A DNA stretch of 64,000 nt. Source: Paraburkholderia fungorum. GTDB lineage: Bacteria; Pseudomonadota; Gammaproteobacteria; Burkholderiales; Burkholderiaceae. The notes under the pieces were generated by a model that was not told the origin of the DNA, ran no database searches, and was given only the letters and a program-made list of their open reading frames with translations. Shown one piece after another: positions 39,041-50,290 of the stretch. Each line of letters begins with the position of its first letter. Position 1 is the first letter of the stretch. The translations under genes and the position numbers were made by a program. The stretch spans positions 372,001 through 436,000 of the forward strand of contig NZ_FNKP01000001.1 in assembly GCF_900099835.1 (NCBI RefSeq), given 5' to 3'.

Positions 39041-39553
39041 TCAAATTGGCCGCGTGTCGTCCGGATCGGCCGGGCGGCGTTGCGGCATCAGCAACAGCAC
39101 GCTGGCGATCGGCCACAGCGCAGCTTCGACGAAACCGTCGATCAGATAACCCCAGCCCGGAAACGCCGCGCCCGTCAGCAGACGGATCACGAACGGCACC
39201 AGTTGCGCGACGACCAGCAGCGGCATGACCGCGAAAGTCTGCACGCCAAGCGACATCCACAGCACGCGGCGGTGGATCGTAATCGCGCCATACGACAACA
39301 GCGTATACGCCAATGCGTGCTCGCCGAGCAGGCTGGCGTTGTGGACATCCATCAGCAAACCGAGGAAAAACGCGATGCCCATGCCGACTTTGCGCGGCTG
39401 GTGCACGTTCCAGAACAGCAGCACGAGGGCCACAAAATCCGGCACGCCGACGAGGCGTCCCCACGGCATCAGATTCAGCAGGAACGCCGCGGCGAGGCTG
39501 AACGAAATGAAGTACGGATTGACCGGCTGCAGAATATATTGCGGACGGTTCAT
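39041..39553 (-). CDS. mreD: Rod-shape-determining protein MreD
   Basis: 170-residue inner-membrane protein with about five membrane helices, beginning MNRPQYILQPVNPYFI, with the typical PDFVALVLLFWNVHQP segment and an arginine/proline-rich C-terminus. Part of the elongation complex. Its start overlaps the mreC stop by 4 bases. Confidence 0.93.
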   Translation of the reverse strand: MNRPQYILQPVNPYFISFSLAAAFLLNLMPWGRLVGVPDFVALVLLFWNVHQPRKVGMGIAFFLGLLMDVHNASLLGEHALAYTLLSYGAITIHRRVLWMSLGVQTFAVMPLLVVAQLVPFVIRLLTGAAFPGWGYLIDGFVEAALWPIASVLLLMPQRRPADPDDTRPI

Positions 39554-40674
39554 GGGTTAGCCCCCGGCGTGGCTTGCGGCGCCGCGTTTTTCTGCGGGGC
39601 CGGTTTCTTTTGGGCGGCGGATTTCTTCTCCGCGGCGGCGGCTTTGGCCGGCGCTTTTTCCGCGGACTTCGCCGGTGCGGCTTTTTCGGGCACGGCCTTT
39701 TCACCGGCCGCTTTTTCGCCCGGCTTCGCGGCGGATTTGTCGGCTGCTGCCGGCTTGCCGTCCGCTGCCTTGGCGCCTTTTTTCTTCGCTTCTTTCGCGG
39801 CCGTGGCGGCGTCGGGTTCTTCGGCCGGACGCGGCGGCACGTTGTTCACGTAGTGCAGCACCAGCAACTCGCGCGCGCCGCGTACCGGTGCAACGGGCAG
39901 ACAGATCACGCGGGCAAAAGCCGTGTCGGCCTGCTTGTCGACGCGTACCACCTTGGCGACCGGCAAGCCCGGCGGATACACGCCGTCGAGTCCGCTCGTG
40001 ACGAGTTCGTCGCCGGTTTGAACGTCGGCGCTGATCGGCACGAAGCGCAGATCGAGCGTATCGCCCTTCGGCGTGCCGTAAATCACACTCCGCAAACCAG
40101 TTCGCACGATCTGCACCGGCACGGCCTGGTCTTTGTCGGTGAGCAGCGTGACTTCGGCCTGCAGCGGAAACACCCGCGTGACCTGGCCAATCACGCCGTC
40201 TTCGTTGACGACCGGCGAACCGTTCTGGATGCCTTGTTGCGCACCACGCCCGATCACCACCTTCTGCGTGAACGGATCGCGTGTGTCGTACTGGATTTCG
40301 GCGGGCAGCGATTCCGTGGTCGAGCGCTGCGACAGTTGCAGCAACGCGCGCAAATGGGCGTTTTCTGCGGCAAGCTCGGCGGCCGTATTGGCCTGCTGCG
40401 AGAGCTGCAGATCTTTGGTGTGCAGTTTTTCGTTTTCGCTGCGCAGTGTCGCGCTGGTCACGGCCAGATCGGCGGCGCCCATGAAGATATCGCGCGGCAC
40501 GAGCGCCGCGCGTTGCAACGGATAAAGACCCGCGCCGAGCACGCCACGAACGATTTCGAGCGTTTGAAAACGTGCATCGGAGATCAGCAACGCCACCGCC
40601 AGCACGACGAAAAACACGAGCCGTGCGAGTGCGGATGGGCCTTGCTTGAACAGGGGCGGCGGACTGTATTCCAT
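39550..40674 (-). CDS. mreC: Rod-shape-determining protein MreC with Lys/Ala-rich tail
   Basis: 374 residues. One N-terminal membrane helix (about 17-35), a coiled coil (about 65-105, ENEKLHTKDLQLSQ, AAELAAENAHLRALL) and the two beta domains with VIGRGAQQGIQNGSPVV and GVIGQVTRV. It activates PBP2 from the periplasm. Beyond about residue 280 is a ~95-residue Lys/Ala/Pro repeat tail not found in E. coli MreC. The ATG at 40674 (MEYSPPP) starts shortly before the anchor; upstream extension is not family-like. Confidence 0.94.
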   Translation of the reverse strand: MEYSPPPLFKQGPSALARLVFFVVLAVALLISDARFQTLEIVRGVLGAGLYPLQRAALVPRDIFMGAADLAVTSATLRSENEKLHTKDLQLSQQANTAAELAAENAHLRALLQLSQRSTTESLPAEIQYDTRDPFTQKVVIGRGAQQGIQNGSPVVNEDGVIGQVTRVFPLQAEVTLLTDKDQAVPVQIVRTGLRSVIYGTPKGDTLDLRFVPISADVQTGDELVTSGLDGVYPPGLPVAKVVRVDKQADTAFARVICLPVAPVRGARELLVLHYVNNVPPRPAEEPDAATAAKEAKKKGAKAADGKPAAADKSAAKPGEKAAGEKAVPEKAAPAKSAEKAPAKAAAAEKKSAAQKKPAPQKNAAPQATPGANP

Positions 40675-40827
40675 GGTCGGCGCCGGGGGCGTGAGCAGTG
40701 GTGTGAGACGGCGGCGCGCGAGGGACGCGCGCTCAGCGCGCGGCGGCTGGTTGGCCCAGCCAATGACAAACCGGCCCACATGGGGCGGTTTGCCAGATCC
40801 GCGCTACTGACATGGAGACGGGCTCGC

Positions 40828-41871
<1,044 letters not shown>

Positions 41872-42250
41872 TCAAAATCCTGTCTCGCTGGGGGCCGGGC
41901 CTCGCAACGTATGCGTAGGGTGGCAGCGGAAAATTTAACAGCTTCAACCGGGCGGACGCTGCGCCACTGGCACTTGAAACTGCAGGGGAGTCTACCGGAG
42001 GCCGTTGCAAAGCCAAGTCGGAAAATTCCGAACTATCTTTGGGAATTGTTCAGAAAGGACTTGGTAAGTCGGTCCGGGTTTGGGTCGAACGCGTAATGAT
42101 ACCTTATAATTTTGGATGATTTAAAGGAAACGGGTGGCAGTTTTTGCCCCCGCTGACCCCTTTTTCCAAGTTGTTTCATTACGTCGTAACTTCCTGTCGC
42201 AGCGCGGGTTTTTCGTACTGCGGCGGTCCACCACAATTTCCGGTGACTGC
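41872..42250. other. Divergent promoter region between mreB and gatC
   Basis: 379 bases of lower G+C than the flanks and no gene. It must hold the promoters of both operons. The clearest element is the TATAAT listed separately; several AT-rich segments could serve mreB but none is decisive. Confidence 0.5.
42080..42110 (+). promoter_or_regulatory. Candidate gatCAB promoter
   Basis: A perfect -10 TATAAT (42105-42110) with a weak -35 (TTGGGT at 42080-42085, 19-base spacer). It lies about 140 bases before the gatC ATG. Confidence 0.45.
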
Positions 42251-42550
42251 ATGGCTCTGACCTTGACCGATGTTAAACGCATCGCGCATCTCGCACGGCT
42301 CGAACTGGCCGACGCCGACGCTGAGCACACGCGTGCCCAGCTCAACGACTTTTTCGGGCTCGTCGAGCAGATGCAGGCGGTCGATACCACTGGCATCGCT
42401 CCGCTTGCCCATCCGATCGAGCAGATCGAAGACGTCGCGCTGCGTCTGCGTAACGACGCCGTGACCGAAACGGTCGAACGTGAAGCCTTCCAGCGCCCGG
42501 CGCCGGCCGTACAAGACGGCCTGTACCTTGTGCCGAAGGTGATCGAGTAA
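42251..42550 (+). CDS. gatC: Asp/Glu-tRNA amidotransferase subunit C
   Basis: 99-residue subunit that wraps GatA and GatB together in the GatCAB complex, which makes Gln-tRNA or Asn-tRNA by amidating the mischarged form. Typical start [19 protein letters not shown] and end [26 protein letters not shown] sequence. The start at 42251 matches the family; the longer in-frame version does not. Confidence 0.95.
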   Translation: MALTLTDVKRIAHLARLELADADAEHTRAQLNDFFGLVEQMQAVDTTGIAPLAHPIEQIEDVALRLRNDAVTETVEREAFQRPAPAVQDGLYLVPKVIE

Positions 42551-42653
42551 GACCCGCGTAGCAAGATCGGCGCGCCTCGCGAGTGAGCGGGCAGCATGTT
42601 TTCGGCGCAAGGTCGTCAGAAGGCAGGCTGCATTCCGCGAAAGACGCTTGCGG

Positions 42654-42695
42654 GCCCGCCGTCTCCGGCTTCCTCGGCTCGGCTTGCCGGCGGGC
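42654..42695. repeat. Hairpin between gatC and gatA
   Basis: Perfect 8-bp arms GCCCGCCG (42654-42661) and CGGCGGGC (42688-42695) in the 203-base gap between gatC and gatA. No T-run. It may be an RNA processing or stability element. Confidence 0.4.
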
Positions 42696-42753
42696 AGCCG
42701 AACGCCTCCACGGCAGCGTCACCGCGCTGCCGCGCTTTCCAGGATAAAACGCA

Positions 42754-44241
42754 ATGCATGAAAAAAGTCTGACCGAGCTGCGCGCCGCACTGGCGGCCAA
42801 GGAATTCTCCGCAGTCGAACTGGCGCAGCATTACCTCAAGCGGATCGACGCAGCCAATAGCCTGAACGCGTTCATCCAGGTCGATTCCGAACTGACGCTC
42901 GCGCAAGCCAAAGCCTCCGACGCGCTGCTGCACACCGGCCACGCGGGTCCGCTGGTCGGCCTGCCGATCGCGCACAAAGACGTGTTCGTGACGAAGGGCT
43001 GGCGTTCCACGGCCGGCTCGAAGATGTTGTCGAACTACGAAAGTCCGTTCGACGCGACCGTGGTCGCGCGTTTGCAGAACGCCGGCATGGTCTGCGTGGG
43101 CAAGACCAATATGGACGAGTTCGCGATGGGTTCGTCCAACGAGAATTCGTACTTTGGTCCGGTGCAGAATCCGTGGGACATCAAGGCGGTGCCGGGCGGT
43201 TCGTCGGGTGGCTCGGCGGCGGCAGTGGCTGCGCGTCTCGCGCCCGCCGCGACCGGCACGGACACCGGCGGCTCGATCCGTCAGCCCGCGTCGTTCTCCG
43301 GCATCACCGGGATCAAGCCGACGTATGGCCGCGTGTCGCGTTACGGGATGATCGCGTTCGCTTCGTCGCTGGATCAGGGCGGTCCGATGGCGCAAAGCGC
43401 CGCCGACTGCGCGACGCTGCTCAACGCAATGGCAGGCTTCGACGAGCGCGATTCCACCAGCCTCGTGCGCGACGACGAAGACTACACGCGTTACCTCGGC
43501 AAGCAATGGAAAGAAGGCGACGCCAGCAAGCCGCTCGCCGGTTTGCGCATCGGCCTGCCGAAGGAATATTTCGGCGCAGGTCTAGCCGACGACGTCCGCG
43601 CTTCGATCGACGCAGCATTGAAGCAATACGAAGCGCTCGGCGCCACGCTGGTCGACGTCTCGCTGCCGAAAACCGAACTGTCGATCCCGGTCTACTACGT
43701 GATCGCGCCGGCGGAGGCGTCGTCGAACCTGTCGCGTTTCGACGGCGTGCGCTTCGGCCATCGCGCCGCTGAGTACCGCGATCTGCTGGACATGTACAAG
43801 AAGTCGCGTGCCGAAGGGTTCGGCCCGGAAGTGAAGCGCCGCATCATGGTCGGCGCGTACGTGCTGTCGCACGGCTACTACGACGCGTACTACCTGCAGG
43901 CGCAGAAAATCCGCCGCATCATCGCGCAGGATTTCCAGGAAGCGTTCAAGCAGTGCGACGTGATCATGGGGCCGGTCGCGCCGTCGGTGGCGTGGGACCT
44001 CGGCGCCAAGGGCGACGATCCGGTGCAGATGTATCTGGCCGACATCTACACGCTGTCCGTGAGCCTCGCCGGTTTGCCGGGCATGAGCGTGCCGTGCGGT
44101 TTCGGCGCGGGCGCGAATGCGCAGCGTCCGGTGGGTCTGCAGATCATCGGCAACTATTTCAATGAAGCCCGGATGCTGCAGGTGGCCGACGCGTTCCAGC
44201 GCGCGACCGACTGGCACCGCAAAGCACCGGCAGGAGTGTGA
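42754..44241 (+). CDS. gatA: Asp/Glu-tRNA amidotransferase subunit A
   Basis: 495-residue amidase-family glutaminase subunit that frees ammonia from glutamine. The Ser-cisSer-Lys triad lies in IAHKDVF (Lys), [12 protein letters not shown] and [12 protein letters not shown] (nucleophile Ser). gatB begins 5 bases after the stop. Confidence 0.97.
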   Translation: MHEKSLTELRAALAAKEFSAVELAQHYLKRIDAANSLNAFIQVDSELTLAQAKASDALLHTGHAGPLVGLPIAHKDVFVTKGWRSTAGSKMLSNYESPFDATVVARLQNAGMVCVGKTNMDEFAMGSSNENSYFGPVQNPWDIKAVPGGSSGGSAAAVAARLAPAATGTDTGGSIRQPASFSGITGIKPTYGRVSRYGMIAFASSLDQGGPMAQSAADCATLLNAMAGFDERDSTSLVRDDEDYTRYLGKQWKEGDASKPLAGLRIGLPKEYFGAGLADDVRASIDAALKQYEALGATLVDVSLPKTELSIPVYYVIAPAEASSNLSRFDGVRFGHRAAEYRDLLDMYKKSRAEGFGPEVKRRIMVGAYVLSHGYYDAYYLQAQKIRRIIAQDFQEAFKQCDVIMGPVAPSVAWDLGAKGDDPVQMYLADIYTLSVSLAGLPGMSVPCGFGAGANAQRPVGLQIIGNYFNEARMLQVADAFQRATDWHRKAPAGV

Positions 44242-44246
44242 GCACC

Positions 44247-45725
44247 ATGGCAACACAATGGGAAGTCGTGATCGGTCTCGAGACCCACGCGCAACTGTCG
44301 ACGAAATCGAAGATTTTCTCCGGCGCCGCCACGCAATTCGGCGCAGAGCCGAATACGCAAGCCTGTCCGGTCGATCTGGCGTTGCCGGGCACGTTGCCGG
44401 TGATGAACCGCGGCGCGGTTGAACGCGCGATCGAATTCGGTCTCGCGATCGGCGCCACCGTCGCGCCGCGCAGCATCTTCGCGCGCAAGAATTATTTCTA
44501 CCCCGATCTGCCGAAGGGCTACCAGATCAGCCAGTACGAAATTCCGGTCGTGCAGGGCGGCCAGGTGACCATTCAGGTTCCGGCCAACGAAAAAGCGGGC
44601 AAGGAAGCGTACGAAAAGGTCGTCAACCTGACGCGCGCCCACCTCGAAGAAGACGCGGGCAAGTCGCTGCACGAAGACTTCGCGGGCATGACCGGCATCG
44701 ACCTGAATCGCGCGGGCACGCCGCTGCTCGAAATCGTCACCGAGCCGGAAATGCGCAGCGCGGCCGAAGCGGTCGCTTACGCGAAGACGCTGCACACGCT
44801 CGTCACGTGGCTCGGCATCTGCGACGGCAACATGCAGGAAGGCTCGTTCCGTTGCGACGCAAACGTGTCGGTGCGTCCGGTCGGTCAGGCTGAATTCGGC
44901 ACGCGTGCCGAGATCAAGAACCTGAACTCGTTCCGCTTCCTCGAAGAAGCGATCCAGTACGAAGTGCGTCGTCAGATCGAGTTGATCGAAGACGGCGGCA
45001 CGGTGGTTCAGGAAACGCGTCTGTACGATCCGGACAAGCGCGAAACGCGCTCGATGCGCAGCAAGGAAGACGCGCACGATTACCGCTATTTCCCCGATCC
45101 CGATCTAATGCCGCTCGTGATCGACGCGGCGTGGATCGAGCGCGTGAAGAGCGGGATGACGGAACTGCCGGTGGCGATTCAACAGCGCTTCGTGTCGCAA
45201 TACGGCCTGACGCCGTACGACGCGAACGTGCTGACGTCGAGCAAGGCGATGGCCGCGTACTACGAAGCGGTGGTCGTCAAGGTCGGTCCGTCGAACGCGA
45301 AGGTCGCGGCTAACTGGCTGATGGGCGAAGTGTCGTCGCAACTGAATCGTGAAGGGCTGGAGATCGACGCGTCGCCGGTGTCGTCCGCGCAACTCGCGTT
45401 GCTGTTGCAGCGCATTGCCGACAGCACGATCTCGAACAAGATCGCCAAGGAAATTTTCCTCGCGATCTGGGAAGAGAAGGCCACCGACGAAGCCGCCGCC
45501 GACCGCATCATCGAAGCGAAGGGTCTCAAGCAGATTTCGGATACCGGCGCGCTCGAAGCGATCCTCGACGAAGTGCTTGCCGCGAACCAGAAGTCGGTCG
45601 AGGAATTCCGCGCGGGCAAGGAAAAGGCGTTCAACGCGCTGATCGGCCAGGCGATGAAGGCGACCAAGGGCAAGGCCAATCCGGCGCAGGTGAACGAACT
45701 GCTGAAGAAGAAGCTGTCGTCCTGA
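44247..45725 (+). CDS. gatB: Asp/Glu-tRNA amidotransferase subunit B
   Basis: 492-residue subunit that binds the tRNA and phosphorylates and amidates the mischarged Asp or Glu. N-terminal [13 protein letters not shown], the zinc/kinase region [16 protein letters not shown], and the C-terminal YqeY-like helical tail are present. GGAG lies 10 bases before the ATG at 44247. A GTG at 44238 overlapping the gatA stop is in frame and is an alternative start. Confidence 0.97.
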   Translation: MATQWEVVIGLETHAQLSTKSKIFSGAATQFGAEPNTQACPVDLALPGTLPVMNRGAVERAIEFGLAIGATVAPRSIFARKNYFYPDLPKGYQISQYEIPVVQGGQVTIQVPANEKAGKEAYEKVVNLTRAHLEEDAGKSLHEDFAGMTGIDLNRAGTPLLEIVTEPEMRSAAEAVAYAKTLHTLVTWLGICDGNMQEGSFRCDANVSVRPVGQAEFGTRAEIKNLNSFRFLEEAIQYEVRRQIELIEDGGTVVQETRLYDPDKRETRSMRSKEDAHDYRYFPDPDLMPLVIDAAWIERVKSGMTELPVAIQQRFVSQYGLTPYDANVLTSSKAMAAYYEAVVVKVGPSNAKVAANWLMGEVSSQLNREGLEIDASPVSSAQLALLLQRIADSTISNKIAKEIFLAIWEEKATDEAAADRIIEAKGLKQISDTGALEAILDEVLAANQKSVEEFRAGKEKAFNALIGQAMKATKGKANPAQVNELLKKKLSS

Positions 45726-45912
45726 TCCTGACGGAAAGAAGTACGGTTCAGGCGCACAGGCTGTCACGTCAAAGCGCCTGAACCACAGTAAGCCGCAGTA
45801 ACACAGCATGCAAGACGGGCTGTTGCCGGAAACGAAAGTGGGGCAACGGCCCGTTTCATTTGGCGGGCCCGTTTTTGCGCCCGCGCAAAAACGCAGATCA
45901 CGGAGTGTGTGG

Positions 45913-46752
45913 ATGGCGAAGCGACCCGAACTCGACGATTTCCGCGTGCCGTATTTCGACGACGGCAAGAAAAACAACAAGTTCTCGCTCGACCCTTTCG
46001 ACCCGGCGGCGAAGCCGTTTTCGACCGGCTCGAAAGATTCGGACCGCGCGCGTCTGTCCGAGATCGGAGCGCAACTCGACAATCTGCAGGAGCGTCTGCA
46101 TGCGCAGCGCAAGCGTCGCGTGTTGCTGGTGCTGCAAGGTATGGACACGAGCGGCAAGGACGGCACGATCCGCGCGGTGTTTCACGAAGTGGATCCGCTC
46201 GGTTTGCGCATCGTGCCGTTCAAGGCGCCGACACCTGTCGAACTCGCGCACGACTTTCTGTGGCGCGTGCATTCGCAGGCACCCGCTGCCGGCGAGTTGA
46301 CCATCTTCAACCGTAGCCACTACGAAGATCTGCTGGTGCCGACTGTGCTCGGCGAACTCGATGCGAATGCATTCGAGCAACGCTGCTGCCACATTCGCCA
46401 GTTTGAGGAAATGCTGGCGTATAGCGGCACGACCATCATCAAGTGCATGCTGCACATTTCGAAAGACGAGCAGCGCAAGCGTCTGCAGTCGCGTATCGAC
46501 GATCCGACCAAGCACTGGAAATTCGACGTCTCCGATCTCGACGCGCGCAAGCAGTGGGACAAATATCAGGCGGCGTATCGCGACGCGCTGGCCGCGACAT
46601 CGACGGATTACGCGCCGTGGTACGTGATTCCCGCCGACTCGAAAACGCACCGCAACGTGATGGTCGCCGAGCTGCTGCTGCGCGAGCTCGAAGGCATGAA
46701 GCTCGAATATCCGCCCGCGAAAGAATCGCTGAAGGGCGTCAAGGTCGAGTGA
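45913..46752 (+). CDS. PPK2-family polyphosphate kinase
   Basis: 279-residue P-loop kinase that moves phosphate between polyphosphate and nucleotides. Walker A GMDTSGKDG, lid/Walker B region NRSHYEDLLVP, and the WKFDVSDLDARKQWDKYQ lid helix are family hallmarks. A single domain of this size is class I or III. The ATG at 45913 has GGAG upstream; an upstream in-frame ATG at 45808 would add a non-conserved leader. Confidence 0.92.
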   Translation: MAKRPELDDFRVPYFDDGKKNNKFSLDPFDPAAKPFSTGSKDSDRARLSEIGAQLDNLQERLHAQRKRRVLLVLQGMDTSGKDGTIRAVFHEVDPLGLRIVPFKAPTPVELAHDFLWRVHSQAPAAGELTIFNRSHYEDLLVPTVLGELDANAFEQRCCHIRQFEEMLAYSGTTIIKCMLHISKDEQRKRLQSRIDDPTKHWKFDVSDLDARKQWDKYQAAYRDALAATSTDYAPWYVIPADSKTHRNVMVAELLLRELEGMKLEYPPAKESLKGVKVE

Positions 46753-46803
46753 CCTTGCCCTTCGACATATCGCTATCGAAACGAATCGACATAAAGGAAC
46801 GAC

Positions 46804-47583
46804 ATGTTGCGTGTGATTACCGCCAACCTGAACGGCATCCGCTCAGCGGCAAAGAAAGGCTTTTTCGACTGGTTCGGCGAACAGAAAGCCGACGTGCTGT
46901 GCGTGCAGGAAATCAAATGCTCGCAGGACGACATGACGCCGGAATTCATGGCACCGCACAATTTCACCGGCTATTTCCAGCATGCGGTGAAGAAGGGTTA
47001 TAGCGGCGCGGGCGTGTACACACGTCATGAACCGGATGAAGTGATCATCGGTTTCGGCAGCGAAGAATTCGATCCGGAAGGGCGCTATGTCGAACTGCGC
47101 TTCGGCAAGCTGTCGGTGATTTCGGTGTATGTGCCGTCGGGATCGAGCGGCGAAGAGCGTCAGCAGGCCAAGTTCCGTTTCATGGACGAGTTCATGCCGC
47201 ATCTGACCGAACTGGCGAAGGACCGTGAAGTGATCGTGTGTGGCGACGTGAACATCGTCCACAAGGAAATCGACATCAAGAACTGGAAGAGCAACCAGAA
47301 GAACTCGGGTTGCCTGCCGGAAGAGCGCGCGTGGCTCGACACGCTGTTCGACGACGTGGGTTATGTCGACGTGTTCCGCACGCTCGATCAGCGGCCGGAG
47401 CAGTACACGTGGTGGAGCAATCGCGGTCAGGCGTATGCGAAGAACGTCGGGTGGCGGATCGATTACCAGATCGCGACGCCGGGCATCGCGGGCAAGGCGA
47501 AGCGCACCGACGTGTTCCGCGATATCAAGTTCAGCGACCATGCGCCGCTGACCGTCGATTACGACCACAAGGTCAAGAAGTAA
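46804..47583 (+). CDS. xth: Exodeoxyribonuclease III
   Basis: 259-residue AP endonuclease/3' exonuclease for base-excision repair. Conserved catalytic segments: TANLNGIRSA, VQEIKC (metal Glu), GDVNIVHKEIDI (Asp/Asn), and the terminal SDHAPLTVDY (catalytic His). AAAGGAACG lies before the ATG. Confidence 0.96.
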   Translation: MLRVITANLNGIRSAAKKGFFDWFGEQKADVLCVQEIKCSQDDMTPEFMAPHNFTGYFQHAVKKGYSGAGVYTRHEPDEVIIGFGSEEFDPEGRYVELRFGKLSVISVYVPSGSSGEERQQAKFRFMDEFMPHLTELAKDREVIVCGDVNIVHKEIDIKNWKSNQKNSGCLPEERAWLDTLFDDVGYVDVFRTLDQRPEQYTWWSNRGQAYAKNVGWRIDYQIATPGIAGKAKRTDVFRDIKFSDHAPLTVDYDHKVKK

Positions 47584-47591
47584 GCACCTCG

Positions 47592-47624
47592 CGGCCCGCG
47601 TCGCTGAATCTCAGTCGCGGGCCG
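47592..47624. terminator. Hairpin between xth and the M48 gene
   Basis: 9-bp perfect stem CGGCCCGCG/CGCGGGCCG (47592-47600, 47616-47624), spanning the end of the minus-strand coding sequence. No T-run. A likely end point for both converging transcripts. Confidence 0.45.
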
Positions 47625-48846
47625 TCTTGCGGCGGGGGCGGCCCATGCCGGCGTAGTCCGGCAACGCATCCACCGATTTGCCGATCGCTTTCGCGTACAG
47701 CGGCAACATATCCGGCAGGCGCTTGATGATGTCCGCACGCCGCGCCGGCGTGTACGGATGCACGTAAATGAAGCCCCGGTCGCGATCGCCGCGCGTGGCG
47801 TCGGCGAGCTTGTCCCACAGCGTGACGGCGGCGCGCGGATCGAAGCCCGCGCGCGACGCGATATCGCTGCCGATCACGTCGGCTTCCGTCTCGTCCGTAT
47901 TCTCATATTTCATTTCCAGCAGCCGCGAGCCGATGCCTAGCGGCGCCGCGCCGAGATCGGCGAGTCCGAACAGTTGCGGGATCGTGCCCGACGAATCGAG
48001 CTGGCTGGACTGAAGCTGGCCGAGCCGCTCGCGAGCGTGCTCGCGCAACGCGTGCGCGATTTCGTGGCCGATCAGCATGCCGAGTTCGTTATCGTTCAGA
48101 CGCACCCGATCGAGCAGCCCGCTATACACGACGATCTTGCCGCCCGGTAGGCAGTACATGCGGATATCGGTGGAGCGCACGACCGCCACGTCCCACTTCC
48201 AGTTTTTGGCCCGCTCGTTCCACTTCAGCGAGTACGGGATCATCTTGGAGACGATCGAGCTGACACGGACGACGTGTGCGTCTGCGTCGCCATACAGGCT
48301 TTTCGCGTGCTCGGCGCCGTAAGTGATCTGGCTGAATTCCTCGGCGGCCTGGCCTTCGAGTACCGGCGAAGGAATCAGGTTGCGGAACACCATGTAGCCG
48401 CCGTAACGCAGTTGCGTGTTCGGCGTGGTGTACGGCGGCGGGGACGCGGGCGCGCTCGCTGCGGCGGCCGGGGGCGTCGAAGTCGCTGACGGCGTTCTGG
48501 CGGTGGCCGGCGCTGGCGAAGATTGCGCAGACGAGGTTGACGTGGCGGCTGGCGCCGTGGCATTGGCCGGGCTGGAGCCGCTATTCGCCGCCGATGCCCC
48601 TGCCCCCGATGTCGCGTTTTCAGCGCTTGCTGCGACCGCTGCCGATTTTGCTGACGGCGCTGCTGCGCTGCCATTCGAGGTCGTCGCCGATGACGGCGCG
48701 CTCGCGTTAGCGTTAGGGTTGGCGGCAGGCATTGCCGTCGCGTACGCGCTCGACGGCAATGCGGACCACGCGACGCTCGCGCTGCCGACCGCCCACGCCG
48801 CATACAGCGCTGCACGGCGGGCTTTAAACCGCGTCGTTCGAGACAT
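47611..48846 (-). CDS. Exported M48-family metalloprotease with Ala/Ser-rich linker
   Basis: 411 residues. Signal peptide about 1-37, then a low-complexity Ala/Ser/Pro/Asn stretch (about 40-139), then the protease domain with LPGGKIVVYSGLLDR, the zinc motif HEIAH (261-265), and the third-ligand region ENTDETEADVIGSD. The layout fits periplasmic or outer-membrane-associated proteases of the LoiP/YcaL group. The start at 48846 is the first in-frame ATG giving a signal peptide; frame sequence upstream is a shadow of ampG. Confidence 0.9.
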   Translation of the reverse strand: MSRTTRFKARRAALYAAWAVGSASVAWSALPSSAYATAMPAANPNANASAPSSATTSNGSAAAPSAKSAAVAASAENATSGAGASAANSGSSPANATAPAATSTSSAQSSPAPATARTPSATSTPPAAAASAPASPPPYTTPNTQLRYGGYMVFRNLIPSPVLEGQAAEEFSQITYGAEHAKSLYGDADAHVVRVSSIVSKMIPYSLKWNERAKNWKWDVAVVRSTDIRMYCLPGGKIVVYSGLLDRVRLNDNELGMLIGHEIAHALREHARERLGQLQSSQLDSSGTIPQLFGLADLGAAPLGIGSRLLEMKYENTDETEADVIGSDIASRAGFDPRAAVTLWDKLADATRGDRDRGFIYVHPYTPARRADIIKRLPDMLPLYAKAIGKSVDALPDYAGMGRPRRKTARD

Positions 48847-48881
48847 GCGCACGCGACGTGTACGCGTTGAATGCAGCGCCT

Positions 48882-50276
48882 TCACGACCGGGCTCTCCAC
48901 GGTGCGATACGCAGCAGAAGCAGCATGCCCGGCACCGCCAGCGCGGTACACACGAGGAAGTAGTCGAACCAGCCGATCTGCGCGACCACGTAGCCGCTCG
49001 CTGCCGATGCCAACGTACGCGGCACCGAAGCCAGGCTGGTGAAGAGCGCGAACTGGGTAGCCGTGTAGCGCGGATCGGTGGTGCTGGCGATATACGCGGT
49101 GAATGCCGCCATCGTCAGGCCGGTGGCGAAGGTTTCGAGGCCGTAGACGAGCGCGAGCGCGACTGAACGCGGTTCGAGCTGCACGGCCCAGTCGATGCCA
49201 AACAACGCGAGCAGCTTCGTCGTTCCCTGACTGATCCCGACGGCAATGTCGTAAATCGCCGCGAGACCGGGCGATGCGGGGCCGAGATGCGCGAGCCACG
49301 CAAAACCGAGCGTCGACACCATTTGCAGCACGCCGAAAATCCACAGCCCCTTGCCGATGCCAATTTTCATCAGCCAGATTCCGCCGACAATCCCGCCCGC
49401 CAGACTCGCGCCGAAAGCCGTGGTCTTCGCAATCACGCCGATCTGCGTACGCGAAAAACCGATGTCGAGGAAAAACGACGTGGATAGCGTGGTCGCCATC
49501 GTATCGCCGAGCTTGTACAGGAAGATGAAGCCGAGCACGAACAACGCGCCGCGCCATCCGTCGCGCTGAATGAATTCGCGGAACGGCAGCACGATCGCGT
49601 CGCGCAGATTCTTGGGCGGCGTGCCATGCACTTCGGGTTCGTTGACGACCAGCGTCATGATCATGCCCGGCAACATGAACGCGGCCGTCACGATGAACAC
49701 GGTGGTCCACGGCAAATGGTCGGACAGAATCAGCGCGAGCGAACCGGGCACCAGCGCCGCGATCTTGTACGCGTTCACGTGTACCGCGTTGCCGAGCCCT
49801 TGCTGCGTATCGCTAAGCAACTCGCGCCGGTAGGCGTCGATCACGATGTCCTGACTCGCGCCAAAAAACGCGACCAGCGCGGTCAAAGCCGCGACCGTCC
49901 AGATCGAATCGCGCGGCGAAACGAAGCCCAATGCCGCAATCGCGCCGGCGACGAGAATCTGCGTGACCAGCATCCAGCCGCGCCGTCTGCCCGGACGCCA
50001 GCCCGGAAAGCGCGGCACGTAGCGGTCCATCAGCGGGGCCCAGACGAATTTCCAGGTGTACGGGAATTGAATCAGCGCAAAGAGGCCGATTTCCTTCAGA
50101 TTGACGCCTTCGGAGCGTAGCCAGGCCTGCACCAGGTAGACGAGCGTGAACAGCGGCAATCCCGACGTAAAGCCGAGAAAGACGCAGATCAGCATGCGCG
50201 TATTCAAAAACGCGCGCCAGCCGGGATGTTCTTCGTGAGCGGAAAGTGCAGGCGCCTCTTGCGGCGGGTTCGACAT
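48882..50276 (-). CDS. ampG: AmpG-type muropeptide permease
   Basis: 464-residue major-facilitator protein with about 12 to 14 membrane helices that imports GlcNAc-anhydroMurNAc peptides for cell-wall recycling and thereby affects AmpC induction. Family sequences: LGFTSGLPLFTLVYLVQAWLR, FVWAPLMDRY, ASQDIVIDAYRRE (conserved Asp pair) and YKLGDTMA. It begins 14 bases after the metW stop; the M48 protease gene follows after 35 bases. Confidence 0.92.
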   Translation of the reverse strand: MSNPPQEAPALSAHEEHPGWRAFLNTRMLICVFLGFTSGLPLFTLVYLVQAWLRSEGVNLKEIGLFALIQFPYTWKFVWAPLMDRYVPRFPGWRPGRRRGWMLVTQILVAGAIAALGFVSPRDSIWTVAALTALVAFFGASQDIVIDAYRRELLSDTQQGLGNAVHVNAYKIAALVPGSLALILSDHLPWTTVFIVTAAFMLPGMIMTLVVNEPEVHGTPPKNLRDAIVLPFREFIQRDGWRGALFVLGFIFLYKLGDTMATTLSTSFFLDIGFSRTQIGVIAKTTAFGASLAGGIVGGIWLMKIGIGKGLWIFGVLQMVSTLGFAWLAHLGPASPGLAAIYDIAVGISQGTTKLLALFGIDWAVQLEPRSVALALVYGLETFATGLTMAAFTAYIASTTDPRYTATQFALFTSLASVPRTLASAASGYVVAQIGWFDYFLVCTALAVPGMLLLLRIAPWRARS

Positions 50277-50290
50277 GTGGTTTGCTTGCG

